From the NCBI GenBank assembly GCA_035236585.1, contig CP141127.1, forward strand, positions 70,413,495 to 70,477,494: a stretch of DNA of 64,000 nt. Direction: 5' to 3'. The translations under genes were made by a program, and so were the position numbers. Source of the DNA: Warburgia ugandensis. Lineage: Eukaryota; Streptophyta; Magnoliopsida; Canellales; Canellaceae. The notes under the pieces are model-generated. The model did no database searches. It saw only the letters and a program-made list of their open reading frames with translations, and had not been told where the DNA came from. Positions 37,141 to 48,558 of this stretch are shown here, piece by piece. The number at the start of each line of letters is the position of its first letter. Position 1 is the first letter of the stretch.

Positions 37141-38199
37141 AACCTGATCTGCCTGATTGATCTGAACCATCCATTCCACTGGGCCCAGATCAAATCTAGA
37201 CCCTCAGAATAATTGTGAACTTCACAGTTCAATTGTGGACTCATTTGAATGTCAAATTGAGATCAGAAAGAAGCTATGGAAAGCTTATAACGTCTATTTT
37301 CTTCTGAAACCATAATAATGTTAAAAACATTCCAGAAACTTTCTGTTTTCAAGAATTAAGCTTCTAATTTTCATGATCTTCAAGATCTGAGATGATCAAA
37401 TCTTGGGGATCTAATTTACTGATGATATAATGTTGAAATAAAGTGATAGCCATAATTTATTTGGACAGATTTAAGATAAATTGAGGGATCTACCCTTTAT
37501 AGTAGAAAAACCCTAAAAATACAAAGGGACCCACTTGATCAATAAGATCAAGTATGATTAGACCCTTGGGATGATTGAATGAATGATATTATGATAGAAT
37601 CCATTAAAATCATGGATTGAATATGACCAAAAACAAAGGGATATGATCTTGGACCTTAATGGAGTAAAAGCCCTAAAATTAAATAAAACCCTTGATTTAA
37701 AAGGAAAAGATCTAAGGTCTAATGGTTGTATCATAAGTGAAAGTTTCTAATAATCTTAATCTAATTAGTTTCATTATCTTTTATTTGACAATAGTATTGT
37801 AAATGTGATTTATGTTATAAAGCATGATAGTATAATTCTTAAATTTCAGCATGCTATGTTCTATATTTTATTAGATTATTATATTAGGTTGATAGATTTA
37901 ATTATCTTAGGGCCATGTTAGTTTAAATTTGAAGTTTAAGCATGATTCCATTAGATTAATAGTAAAATTTTATGTATTTCATAACTTAAGAGCATGCTAG
38001 TTTAAGTAGAGTTTCATTTCATTAAGTTAAGTTACCGAGGAAGCATGTTAGTGTAAGATGTCAGTAAAATTATATTAGATTTTTTTTTTAAAGGTTATGA
38101 TTTAAATTTTATTAGTAGATTCAAATGTTAAGTAGTTGTTCAGATATAATGAGCATAAATCACCAAAATTGTAAACTAATGGAATATAGAGATTCATGG

Positions 38200-38600
38200 A
38201 CAATTAAGATGAGTGAATGACTTTGACTTAATATTAGTAAGGGCTATAGTTAGTAAGACAATATAAGGATTATCAAATCCTTGGCCCAAACTAGGAGAAT
38301 AATAAACCCCATGAATGACATTTTAAATGTTCATGGATTTAATTAAAATCAATTAGAAAGAGTACTTAAGGTTAACATGCTCATAGGAACCTTATGAAAG
38401 GTTGAGCTAAGGTCACTCTAGTGAATGCTAAACATGGTGGTTAAGGGGGTTTTCTAGTAGAGCCTTGCTCTTCCCTACCTTCCATTGAAATTTGTGAGGG
38501 CTAGATGCCTCCTTACACGAGGATTGAAGTAACCACTTTGTGTTCACCCATGCAGTTAGTAAGCCTTAGCCAATTGGAAATAAGAGGAGTAATCTAAAAA
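38200..38600 (+). other. T2 LTR copy of the shared module
   Basis: It contains AAATCCTTGGCCCAAACTAG, CTTAAGGTTAACATGCTCAT, GGTCACTCTAGTG, CATGGTGGTTA and GATGCCTCCTTACACGAGG with the ATTGAAGTAACCACTTTG close. The order is the same as in the leaders of N1, N2, N3 and O1. T3 has it in the same LTR position on the minus strand. Confidence 0.75.
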
Positions 38601-38646
38601 TAGGCTAAAATAATTTATCTTCAACCGGTAAAATATTAACTAGTTG

Positions 38647-38672
38647 AATAATAATAATAATAATAATAATAA
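38647..38672. repeat. (TAA)n microsatellite, about 8 units
   Basis: An uninterrupted AAT/TAA run inside the T2 LTR. A shorter (ATT)n run lies in T3 at about 52,795-52,808 on the opposite strand, so the repeat is ancestral to the LTR family. Confidence 0.85.
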
Positions 38673-40226
38673 GAGAATAAATGGTTAGTAAATTATTAAA
38701 TCCTAATAAAAATTGTAAGTAAGATAAGAATGATTAAACAAGATCCATGGGATCTTGAATGATCAAGAACAATAAAAAGAAATAAATAATTCTTGATGAT
38801 GATATATGTATATATATATTGCTTGCAATTTAGATCAAATAGAATAGAAGATCTTAGATCAAATAGAAGATTTGAACCCTTGATCAAATATGAGTCAAGG
38901 AAGAGAACCAAGATCATCCTCCTTAGGGATGACCAAACAATTAAACTTAGAATAAAGAAGAACTAGATGATAGAATAGCTAAGCTCTTGATCTTTATCAA
39001 CAAGTATAAATTGTTGATCAAAGGATCTATGAAAGATCAAGATCAAAGAAAGGAATACACACAGACTTAGAATAGAAAATACTTAGATCTGAAAGATTAG
39101 AAGATCATTCTATTCGTCAGATCTATTGATCAATAGGATAAACACTATCTGAGGAAGATAGATCATGATAGGATAAAAGATCTAAATCCTTTATATCAAA
39201 GGACAAGATTAGAGAAAGAATATAGATAGGATTATTCAGATTGTATATATATTGACAGTATGTATGGATATACAGATTTCATACATTAGTCAGGATCATG
39301 GAAGATCTGAAGAGATGGATCATTACTTGAAGGTAGGAGGATTTTATGAATACATTTACATGGGATGTACATGTTGAACACATGATCTTATGTTAACAAG
39401 TGTAATTTTAATGCTTGTATTAGATCCCCTGAAACCCTTATGATCCAACCAAACACATATGGAATGGTTAAGTTAGAATTGAGGACTAGACTCTAAGTGA
39501 ATATGGAACTAGAAGATATTCCAGCCCTAAGTAAACAGATAGATTGTCTGATACATATGAAACCTATTTTACATATAAGCACGGAGGCTTGTGGTTTTGT
39601 TTTAAACAAGCATAAGCTTGGGGATGCTATGTTAGGAGAGTTATGAGGGTTTTGCCACCCGCTTCCCAAAATTTGATGATACCTTGCCCTATGGGAGGCT
39701 AAAAGTTGGGTGGGGCAATTATGAGAAGGCCACCACTATGAAAGTTCTGTCTCACCATATGGGCAGTGACAGAATATTTTCTACCATGGTATTAGTGGTA
39801 AATGGGGCAGTTATCTGAGTGCACTAGTACAGATCAGATTGCAGCATGGTAGTCCTTTGATTATTTTGCACTATGATGCATATGAGATAGGCATAGTGAA
39901 ATGCCTTATGTTTTGGCATGATGAAATAGCAGGTAATTGTATATTATTAGTATTTCCCAAGAAGGGAAATTCCCAGGATAGGACTAGCTAAAATACTAAT
40001 TGCTCATAGTAGAAAGAATTGATTAGCTTAGTTGGGGATGTTATTTGACTACTTTCATAAATTTGAAGGATTTATCCATGTATAGTATGTATGTATAAGG
40101 ATGTACATATATTACAAAGTAAAGAGTTAGATACATGAGTATGTTTATAAATAACGGGATTATGAAGTATTAGAATGATACTGTCAAATTATTATGCTTC
40201 TTGAATCTCCTACCAAGCATATCTTG

Positions 40227-40266
40227 CTGAGATATTGTAAATGTTTCAATGCTTACAATATCTCAG
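40227..40266 (+). other. perfect 14-bp hairpin near the T2 LTR 3' end
   Basis: CTGAGATATTGTAA (40,227-40,240) and TTACAATATCTCAG (40,253-40,266) pair without mismatch across a 12-base loop. It lies about 425 bp before the LTR end. Homologous hairpins occur in T3 (51,455-51,494) and, with compensatory changes, in T4 (61,273-61,301). Confidence 0.85.
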
Positions 40267-40694
40267 ATACAGAGAAGGAGAGTTAGGAGCTCAAACTATA
40301 GAAGACTTGAAGAGAATAATCATCAGGGTATACCCCTTGAAGACATGTATTTTGTTTTATTTGAGAGTATTATATTGTAATGAGAGTTTCATTGTATGGT
40401 GAGCTTTGAGTTTTGGATTATGTAATTTGGACAAGTATTGTAATGGATTTGGGATGTATTGTAAACCACTGGATGGATTTTAGAATTTAATAAAAATATA
40501 TTCCTTCAATGGAATTTTATCTTGTACAAAAGTTCTACTTATGTTATGTATGAAGTTATGACTTGGGTTTTTCAAAATAAGTTTTAAAGAAAAGAATTTT
40601 TGTTGCTTCGTTTTGCAAAAAAAGTATACTACTAAGGGCTCTGCCTTTGAAAATGTATTGCAAAATGTGTTACAAAAGCCCAGGTCGTCACAAT

Positions 40695-40705
40695 TGGTAT
40701 CAGAG
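40695..40705 (+). other. T2 primer binding site, initiator-Met tRNA
   Basis: TGGTATCAGAG, two bases after the LTR's closing CA, is the standard primer site complementary to the 3' end of plant initiator tRNA-Met. Confidence 0.9.
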
Positions 40706-40823
40706 TCATTCATCCAATCATGGTACAGTATAAATATGTCCAAAGGAGAGATGATAATCCAATTTTAGATTAAGATAGAAATAGTTGTATAGATATTGAT
40801 AGAAATTTTAGTTTTTGAGTAGA

Positions 40824-41945
40824 TGCCACCAAAGAGACCCACAAGGAAGACAACTCAAAATACTCCATAAGACAATATGGAGAGATTAATCATGAATAAT
40901 GTAGATGAGATGGTAACATGGGTATTGAGGAACCTTCTTCCTCACATTCAACAACCCCAAAGTTCATCACCTGTAGTAGAGATACCAAGTACTCAGGCTC
41001 AAGCTCAGCCTAAAGTGAGACACAATACACCAACACTAGCTACTCCCACACTAGTACAGACTCAATCTTCCCTTGTACTAAGTGAAGAAGTTAGAATTCT
41101 CCATTAGCACTAGAAAAGTTGACAAAATGATGGAGAGATTTCAAAAGATGGCTACAGTGTATAATGGCAAGGGTGAAGCTGAGAAGGTTGAGGAGTGGAT
41201 GTATGAAGTAGAAAGGACTTTCACTGCACTACGTACTCTTCCAGAGTTGAAGGTGAAATTTGCCACATATCTATTAAAGCAAGAAGCTGCATTTTGGTGG
41301 AGATCAGCTAACAACACCTTCTTCTCAAATTCTGAAGATATTACATCGTAGGAATTTGAGGAAGTCTTTAACCACAAATATTTCCCTTCTCATGTACAAG
41401 CAAGAAAGTTGATAGCGTTTCTGGAACTAAGACAAGGGAACATGTCAGTGGTAGAGTACGATAACAAGTTCATGCAGTTAAGGAGATTTATGACTCATGT
41501 GTGTAACACTGAAACACACACAGTGAATCCATTCATTGAAGGGATGCACCTAGTGCTGAAAGTAAAGGTACTTTGTACTAAACCCATGACCTTGGCAAAA
41601 TGTGTGGAAATAGCTTCCAAGTTTGAAGAAGAATATAAGAAGAGTCAAACCACCAAGTTTAGTGGAGGAGGAAACAACAACCCAAAGCCCTTCCAAAAGA
41701 ATAAAAGACATTGGAACAATTTTAAGCCCCAAAGAAATCAGAGGAACAATGCACTAGGGCAAAATAGACGACCATGTCCAAGATGTAGAAAATTTCACCA
41801 AGGCAATATTTGCCCTAGACTTGGACAATAGCAGCCACAATGGTTTTTGATCAAATGCCATAATTGTGGGGAGTATGGACACATCACCACCTGCTGTACC
41901 AAACTATTGGTTGTTAAGGAGGCAAAGCCAGAAATTGCCCCTTGA
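40824..41945 (+). pseudogene. T2 gag fossil
   Basis: The likely start is at 40,824 (MPPKRPTRK), an early Lys/Arg-rich segment usual for Tekay gag. The Retrotrans_gag core is at 41,082-41,351 (EEWMYEVERTFTALRTLPEL, then FATYLLKQEAAFWW) and continues at 41,409 (FLELRQGNMSVVEYDNKF). A zinc-knuckle region follows: CPRCRKFHQGNIC near 41,775, then a CHNCGEYGHITT-CC stretch near 41,855-41,895. Gag would form the capsid and bind element RNA. Broken. Confidence 0.85.
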
Positions 41946-41989
41946 CACAAAGGAAGGGTATTTGCCATCACTGACGACTAGGCTAGACC

Positions 41990-42290
41990 ATCTCATGTGG
42001 TGATTGAAGGTACATTACTTGTAGCAAACAACTATGCCAAAGTACTGTTTGATTTTGGATCTATGCATTCCTTTATATCTTGCATATTTGCATCTAGTAT
42101 ACAACTGTCAATGAAAAACTTAGAATTTAATCTAGATGTAACAACTCCAATTGGAAAAATAATTAAATTACAAGAATACTTGCATAATGTACCTATAGAA
42201 GTATTGGGCAAAAGAATGGACATAGACCTCATTTTACTAAACATGGTGGAATTTAACATCATACTATGTATCGATTGATTTGCAAAATAG
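41990..42290 (+). pseudogene. T2 retropepsin region
   Basis: The piece VIEGTLLVANNYAKVLFDFG followed by SMHSFIS is the chromovirus protease active-site strand (family form LFDSGATHSFIS). It is followed by the flap and a DIDLILLNMVEFNIILCID-like close. It lies between gag and RT as expected. Broken. Confidence 0.82.
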
Positions 42291-42489
42291 TGGGTAGTTA
42301 TGGATTGTCACAAGAAGAAAATCACATTTAGCATACTAGGTGTGGAAGTATTAGTACTGTATAGGAAACACAATGACTTAGACAAATCTATTATCTCAGT
42401 TATGAAGGCAGTCAAACATATGTCCAAGGGGTGTCAAGCATTTCTAGCAACAATGGTTTCTTTATATGTTGAATTGCCCAGGATAATAG

Positions 42490-43180
42490 AAATTGAAGTA
42501 GTCAGGGAATTCCAAGATGTTTTTCTAGAAGAACTACCCGGATTACCCCCACATAGAGAAATTGAGTTTACCATTGAAGTAATTCAGGGTACAACTCCAA
42601 TTTCAAAAGCACTTTATAGGATGGCCCCAGCAGAGTTGAAAGGTCAGTTACAAGAATTGTTAGACAAAGGGTTTGTTAGACCAAGTGGTTCACCATGGGG
42701 AGCACCAGTAATATTTGTAAAGAAGAAGGATGGGTCTATGAGATTGTGCATTGATTATAGAATGTTGAATAGTGTCATAGTGAAAAATAGGTATCCCTTA
42801 CCTCGCATTGATGATCTCTTTGATTAACTCCAATCTGTTAAGGTCTTTTCCAAAATCGACCTTAGATCAGGATATTATCAAGTACGTATTAAGGATGATG
42901 ACATACCCAAATCAGCATTTAGAACTCGGTATGGGCATTATAAGTTTCTAATCATGTCTTTTGGGCTAACCAATACACCAGCAATGTTTATGGATCTGAT
43001 GAACAGAATCTTCAAGGAATTTTTGGATAAATTTGTGATTGTATTTATTGATGATATACTGATTTACTCTACCAGTATCAAGGAACATCAAGAACACTTA
43101 TGAATTCTACTAAATACCCTCAAAACACTTAAACTATTTGGTAAATTTAGTAAGTGTGAGTTCTGGTTAAAGAAGGTCAA
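42490..43180 (+). pseudogene. T2 reverse transcriptase region
   Basis: The RT entry blocks are clear: [55 protein letters not shown] and [20 protein letters not shown] up to 42,827. The palm segment follows, with [11 protein letters not shown]-type text near 42,860, the FGLTN-P-A-F block near 42,960 and the catalytic [10 protein letters not shown] near 43,050. Broken. Confidence 0.88.
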
Positions 43181-43184
43181 TTTC

Positions 43185-43850
43185 TTGGGTCATGTAATTT
43201 CCAAGAATGGAGTAGAAGTGGACCCGTCCAAGGTTGAAGCAGTAATGAATTGGGAGAAACCTAAAACAGTAACAGAAATATGTAGGTTTCTTGGATTGGT
43301 AGGATACTACCATAGATTTATTCAAGGATTTTCCCATATAACCCTTCCTTTGACTTCATTGAATAGAAAAGGGGTACAATTCACTTGGACAGAAGAATGT
43401 GAACATAGTTTCCAAGAGCTGAAGAAGAAGTTAACTACAACACCAATATTGACTTTGTCATATGGAAGTGGGGGATATGAAATATATTGGGATGCTTCAG
43501 GTAAAGGGTTAGGAGGTGTGTTGATGCAAAATGGGAAGGTAATTGTTTATGCATCTAGATAATTGAAGAAACATGAAATAAATTACCCAATACATGACCT
43601 AGAATTGGCGGCTGTAGTTTTTGCATTGAAAATTTGGAGACATTATTTGTATGAAGAAAAATTCAATGTATTCACAGATCATAAAAGCCTTAAATACATC
43701 TTCACTCAGGCTGATTTGAGCATGAGACAAAGAAGATGGATGGAGTATATCAAAGACTACAATTTCGCCATCCAATACCATCATAGAAAAGAAAACATAG
43801 TAGCTGATGCATTAAGTAGACAGCCAAGAGCTGTACTCACAAATATCACC
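43185..43850 (+). pseudogene. T2 RT connection and RNase H region
   Basis: GHVISKNGVEVDPSKVEAV and FLGLVGYYHRFIQGF (43,185-43,330) form the connection. RNase H follows: YWDASGKGLGGVLMQNGKVI, then [20 protein letters not shown] with the catalytic Glu, [16 protein letters not shown] with the catalytic Asp, and the closing [11 protein letters not shown] near 43,795. Broken. Confidence 0.88.
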
Positions 43851-43989
43851 ATTAAATCAGCTTTTTTAGAAAGAGTCCTTAAAGCCCAACACGAAAATAC
43901 AGTAACTCAGGAATTGTGTAAAAAGAAAGTATTTTGTAAGGGAATAGATGGGGGTATACATTTTCAGGATAGATTGGTGGTTCCTTTAA

Positions 43990-45250
43990 ATACAAACTTG
44001 AGAAAAGAACTGTTACAAGAAGCCCATTAGTCAAAATTTTCCATACACCCTGTGGGTACAAAGATGTATTAGGATTTGAAAAGAAACTTTTGGTGGGAAG
44101 GCATGAAAATATAAATAGGGGAATTTGTGGCTATGTGTCTAAATTGTCAACAAATAAAAGCTGAACACCAAAGGCTAGCTGGAATGTTACAAACACTGGA
44201 ACTTCCAGAATGAAAATGGGACAACATCACTATGGATTTTGTAGTAGGATTGCCAAGGACTCGGCAGGTCATGACATTATTTGGGTGATTGTAGATAGGT
44301 TAACAAAGTCAGCACATTTCCTTCCAATTAGGCAGAACTAGTTAGTTGACAGTCGAGCTAAGTTATACATCAAAGAAATAGTAAGTCTTCATGGGATTCC
44401 ACTATCCATCATCTCTGATAGGGATGGAAGATTTACTTTAAGATGTTGGAAGAGTGTACAACAAGCCTTGGGAACCTCACTTAAATTCAGTATAGCATTT
44501 CACCCCCAAATAGATGGTCAATCAGAAAGGACTATTTAGACTTTAGAAGATATGTTGAGAGCATGTGCATTAGATTGGAAAGGTAATTGGAATGAACATC
44601 TTCTATTAGTAGAATTTGTTTATAACAACAACTTTCAAGCAAGTATTGGTATGGCACCATATGAAGCATTGTATGGATGGCCATGTCGATCACCAACATG
44701 GTGGAGTGAAGTTGGAGAAATAAGGCTAATAAAGTCAGGACTAATGGAACAGTGTGCAGACAAGGTTAGATTGATACAGAAGAGGTTGTTAATAGCACAT
44801 GTCGGCAGAAGAGTTACTCAGATAAAAGATGTAGTAACCTAGAATTTGATGTGGGGGAGCATGTATTTTTGAAAGTAACACCAGTCAAAGGAGTAATGAG
44901 GTTTGGTAGCAAAGGAAAACTTAGTCCTAGATTCATAGGTCCATTTGAAGTCCTAGAAAGAGTTGGTCCAGTGGCTTACAAATTAGACTTACCACCCCAA
45001 CTCTTAGAAATAAACAGTGTCTTTCATGTATCTATGCTACGAAAATACCTACAAGTACTTCAAAGGGTACTAGAAGAGCTAAATCCAGACCTAACCTTCG
45101 AAGAGAAGGCGATATGGAGCTTGGATAGCAAAGAACAAAAATTAAGAACCAAAACCATTCCACTAGTCAAAGTCATGTGGTAATATCACTCTGTTGAGGA
45201 AGCCATGTGGGAAACAGAAGTAGAAATGAGGAAGACACATCCTAGTCTAT
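43990..45250 (+). pseudogene. T2 integrase with Tekay-type C-terminal tail
   Basis: The zinc-binding and core parts are seen in pieces: CLNCQQIKAEHQ near 44,140, a DRLTKSAHFLPI-like stretch near 44,295, a SDRDGRF-like stretch near 44,415, FHPQIDGQSER near 44,500 and the frame at 44,552-44,842. The GPY/F tail is at 44,851-45,183 ([20 protein letters not shown], then [25 protein letters not shown]), and a chromodomain-like EEAMWETE segment ends near 45,245. These tails steer chromovirus insertion in living relatives. Broken. Confidence 0.87.
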
Positions 45251-45295
45251 TTGATTAAGTTATTGTATTATAAATTTTGAGGACAAAATTATTAT

Positions 45296-45307
45296 AAGGG
45301 GGGAAGA
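45296..45307 (+). other. T2 polypurine tract
   Basis: AAGGGGGGAAGA lies just before the 3' LTR start at 45,309. It is the usual plus-strand primer site. Confidence 0.85.
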
Positions 45308-45308
45308 T

Positions 45309-46615
45309 TGTAATAACCTCAATTTTTGTAAATTGATTGAGAAAATCAATAAAGTTTGAGTTTTCATAAATTCTAAGCTGGGATATTAGGTTATTGGAAA
45401 TTCTCTTTTTATAGAGATTAAAACATGATTTAAAACTTAGAAATTATGAATGTACCTGAAAAATTGATCGAAATGACACTAAGTACGTTCAATTTTGAGT
45501 TAAAATGAAAAATCCCTAATTTTCTTCATTTTATGAATAAAAGGGTAAAATAGTAATTTTACCCATAACCAAGAACTAATACCTCAATATTTAGAATTGA
45601 CTCCAAAATATGATTGCAACGCCACTGAGTACACTCGATTTCGAGTTCGGGGGAATAAAATGAATTTTTCTCCATAAAAGGGCAAAATGGTCTTTGCACA
45701 CTTTGTGGGGGCCACAAAGGAATTCAAAGGCCAAAAAACATGTAATGAGTAGTAAAACCACTACCACCTGATAATGGAGAAGGAGGTGGTAGTAGAGAAT
45801 CCAATGTTAATTTAATATTCAAAAGAATTAAAACATAGTTATTCTTAGTAATTATGAAAAATGCAAAAACACCTATAAATACACCTCCAAAAATCCCCCA
45901 AAAATATTCATTAAAAATTCCTCGAAATCATCTTGTTTACCTTAAAAAGCCATATCTAGATTCATTCCCAACTTGCCAAAACTCCCAAAAATCTCTTTTC
46001 TTTCATTTTCTCTCTCCTCTCTCTAATTGGAACAAGAGACCTAAATTCAATTAGGCACTCTATTCCAAATCAAATATCACAAATCCAACTAAATCAATTT
46101 CAAGATCCAACGATGTAATCAACAAAAAATCACAAAACGACCAGCCATCGTGCTATTTTATCATCAAAGGGATATTTATTTAAATTGGGTAGCAAATCTA
46201 AGTTTTTTCTCCAATCAGGTAGGCAGAAACATTTCTTATACTTATTTCATGTTATTTTAAGAATTTTTCATTTTTCTAAACTTAGTTTTAGGTTAAATTT
46301 TATAAAAATAAAGTAAGGAACAGAACCCATCAATTTTAGATGATGTAGATCACAGATGGATAATCGGAGCTGTCCAATTGCTTCAGAAGGGTCCATAACC
46401 CCTAGGGTAGAAGTTTCAAGAAATTTTATAGAGTTTGAGCCTTTGATTGAAGAGGATTGATTGGACAGTTTGTTTGATCTCCCAAAATCAGATTGGATCC
46501 CAGGATGTGTTGTGCAACACCAAACAGAAATGCACCATGTGCGATGTCATCCCGACGGAACGACCGCACTATAGTGTAGGTCACGGGGAAGCACGCCATC
46601 CCGTGCATCCTGATT
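45309..46615 (+). repeat. T2 3' LTR, first 1.3 kb only
   Basis: It matches 35,749 to about 37,130 of the 5' LTR nearly throughout, including the TATA box (45,874-45,881) and the start of the GC-rich patch. Similarity stops near 46,615. The remaining 3.6 kb of LTR is not in the window. Confidence 0.85.
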
Positions 46616-46879
46616 AATTTATTAGATTATAACAATCATCCCACTTAATATACACATGTTCAAGATTAATGTCATGTCCCAAGTCATAGTATATCTGAAT
46701 CATTGGGTTGAATGGCTATGAGACCTCCACCATAAGTAATAAAGTATGCTAGATATGACATTAAGGGTTATAGCTAATTTACACAAAAGACAATAATAAC
46801 TCAAGAGGCAATAGAATAGGGGGATTACCATAGTTTCCAAAGCTACTTTGTTTTCCAGTTCAAGGGATAATAACTCAAC
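46616..46879. other. short AT-rich stretch, nothing recognised
   Basis: It lies between the broken T2 LTR and the second LINE piece. It could hold the right remnant of the CACTA element or LINE sequence too decayed to recognise. No CACTA-type repeat or terminal word is seen. Confidence 0.4.
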
Positions 46880-48060
46880 TTTTGCAAATAATACTTATTA
46901 TGAGTTATACGAGAGTACTGGTACTAGATTATACTTCTAGAACTGTGGTTGTACTTGTAGAATTGAAGGGATACACTAGTCAATGGAATCTACACTTTAT
47001 TATGTCATTAAGATGTAACAAGGAGGATCAACTATCTAAGTTGTATAATGCTCTAAAGACAGTTCACATCAAGCTGACCTCTAGAGACTACATCATCTGG
47101 ACTCCCTCAACAAAAGGAACCTTTACAATGAAGTTAGTGTATATCACTCTATTACATCCCTGGGAAGATCTTCGACACACACAAATACTATATGAGACTC
47201 ATTTGCTCCACCAAGAGTAGCTTTCTTCACATGGACTCTAGTACAATATAATGCTTACCTATAATAACCTTATAACTAGGGTTGGCTATGGTAATTTATA
47301 TGTCCCCTATGCAAAAGAGCCAAGGAAAATAGGAATCACCTATTTCTTGGATACCCAGTGACTCTCAATCTTTGATTCTCAAGCTTGGATAAATTTGAGA
47401 TATCATAACACTGTCAACTTTCGAGCAACTATTTGAGCAATGGTAGTCTCCAAGAATTAGTACAAGAGGAAAAGCTCTATGGAGACTCTTGTTCATGGCT
47501 CTACGATGGTGTACCCGATTGGAAAGGGCATTAGTCGACTCTAAGGACTATTCCTTTAGTGAAATCATCAGAAATTAGAAACAAATTATTAGTGGTGGCA
47601 AATGAAAATAGAAGCCTTCACTTAGATAGAACCCAACTCCTATCAATTATTACAAACTCAATTTTGATGGAGCAAGCTTTGGAAACCCACGATTGTCCTA
47701 CTTGGATAATATTCTCAAAGATGACAAAGGTAATACTATTGTTTATTGTACATTCCTATAGGATGGTTGGATTTAAATGAGACAAAGGTAAAATTGACAC
47801 TCAATGGCATGAAAATTTGGAATTTTCTAAGGTCTTCCCCGCTCATCATCGAGGGTGATTCGAACTATGTTATATCTTAGCTAACTAAAAATTGCTCTAC
47901 CGTTGGCATTTTTAGAATATAATAGAGAGGTATTCATCTTGATGGGTTAGTCATAAATTTCTTTCACATGTGTACCTAATTGGCAAACAGTAGAGCCGGC
48001 AGTCTATCCGAAGAGGGGGTACATCTTTCATTTGTTAGAGTCTATCATATAGTGTAGGGT
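46880..48060 (+). pseudogene. plant L1-type LINE ORF2 C-terminal fragment (zf-RVT and RNase H)
   Basis: The frame at 46,882-47,220 holds WNLHFIMSLRCNKEDQLSKL, then IIWTPSTKGTFTMKLVYI, the region after RT in plant L1 ORF2. A zinc-ribbon-like zf-RVT piece follows near 47,310-47,370 in another frame (LCKRAKENRNHLFLGYPVTL). An RNase H domain begins near 47,659 with LNFDGASFGNP, whose Asp matches the first catalytic residue, then LKDDKGNTIVY, and near 47,850 IIEGDSNYVIS. Terminal RNase H is known in one group of plant L1 elements. Several stops and frame changes make it dead. It takes up where the fragment ending at 32,645 stops, so both may be one LINE. A host RNase H-like pseudogene is a less likely reading. 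Confidence 0.8.
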
Positions 48061-48558
48061 TTCTATATGTCTTGACTGGTTGTATATTTGATCATCTTGA
48101 TCAAAAATTTCATATGACTACGGGAAGAATTTTCTATCTATTAGTATAACTTCATATTTCTCAAAAAAATTGACATAATTAAAATTAAGATTCTAAAATT
48201 GTTAGACCAAGGCCCTAATTGATTTCAATGATAACAAAACTTTTATACCATTGATTTAAACATGTTTTCATGGGTGTGCAAAGATATCAATTTATATATG
48301 AGAAATAATGGTTGGAGCTTTGCTTTTGTACTTATTTGAACTTACCAATATAAGTGAATATCCATGTGATCAAAGACTTTAAACCAATCTATTCATATTT
48401 CAACCAATTGACCTTCAATAAATAGGAAAAGTAATGATTTATAGCACAACCAATAGGTTAAGATCCAGTTCAATTGGTCAATGAAACTCTCACACAACTT
48501 GTAAAATGGGTAAGGTATAGTGAATGGTCAAGATTCATCTTCCAATAGATTAATTATA
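48061..48558. other. unassigned AT-rich stretch
   Basis: It may include the LINE 3' untranslated end (an A-rich stretch near 48,163-48,190). After that, AAGGCCCTAATTGATTTCAA and TGATAACAAAAC resemble a phrase often seen in plant Copia LTRs, but too little is present to call it. Confidence 0.35.

Larger units (their letters stand above)
35749..40692 (+). repeat. T2 5' LTR, about 4.94 kb
   Basis: Its start matches the 3' LTR start at 45,309 and its end (...CCAGGTCGTCACA) matches the end of solo LTR T3. It contains a TATA box (36,315), a GC-rich patch (36,950-37,140), the shared module (38,200-38,600), a TAA microsatellite (38,647-38,672) and a strong hairpin (40,227-40,266). It is long for an LTR but within what Tekay-lineage elements reach. 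No gene is inside; 36,024-36,263 and similar frames are spurious. Confidence 0.88.
35749..46615 (+). mobile_element. T2: Tekay/Del-like chromovirus (Ty3/gypsy) with very long LTR
   Basis: The parts in order are a 5' LTR of 4.94 kb (35,749-40,692), an initiator-Met tRNA primer site, gag, protease, RT, RNase H and integrase with a chromodomain-type tail, a polypurine tract and the first 1.3 kb of the 3' LTR. The closing pol text (FHVSMLRKY, then IPLVKVMW) is characteristic of the Tekay/Del lineage. The coding region is broken at roughly ten places. Over the first 500 bp or so the two LTRs differ at about one base in ten by eye, so the insertion is old, millions of years at usual plant rates. 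It inserted in a CACTA transposase pseudogene. The right end is lost where LINE-side sequence begins, so target duplications cannot be compared. Confidence 0.88.

Noticed and set aside
47655-47900. Host-type RNase H gene
   Set aside because: The domain is broken and directly follows zf-RVT and other LINE ORF2 text, so a LINE with terminal RNase H explains it better.
48190-48300. Possible Copia LTR fragment (TTGATTTCAATGATAACAAA)
   Set aside because: Only one short phrase resembles such LTRs; no ends, primer site or coding part were found.
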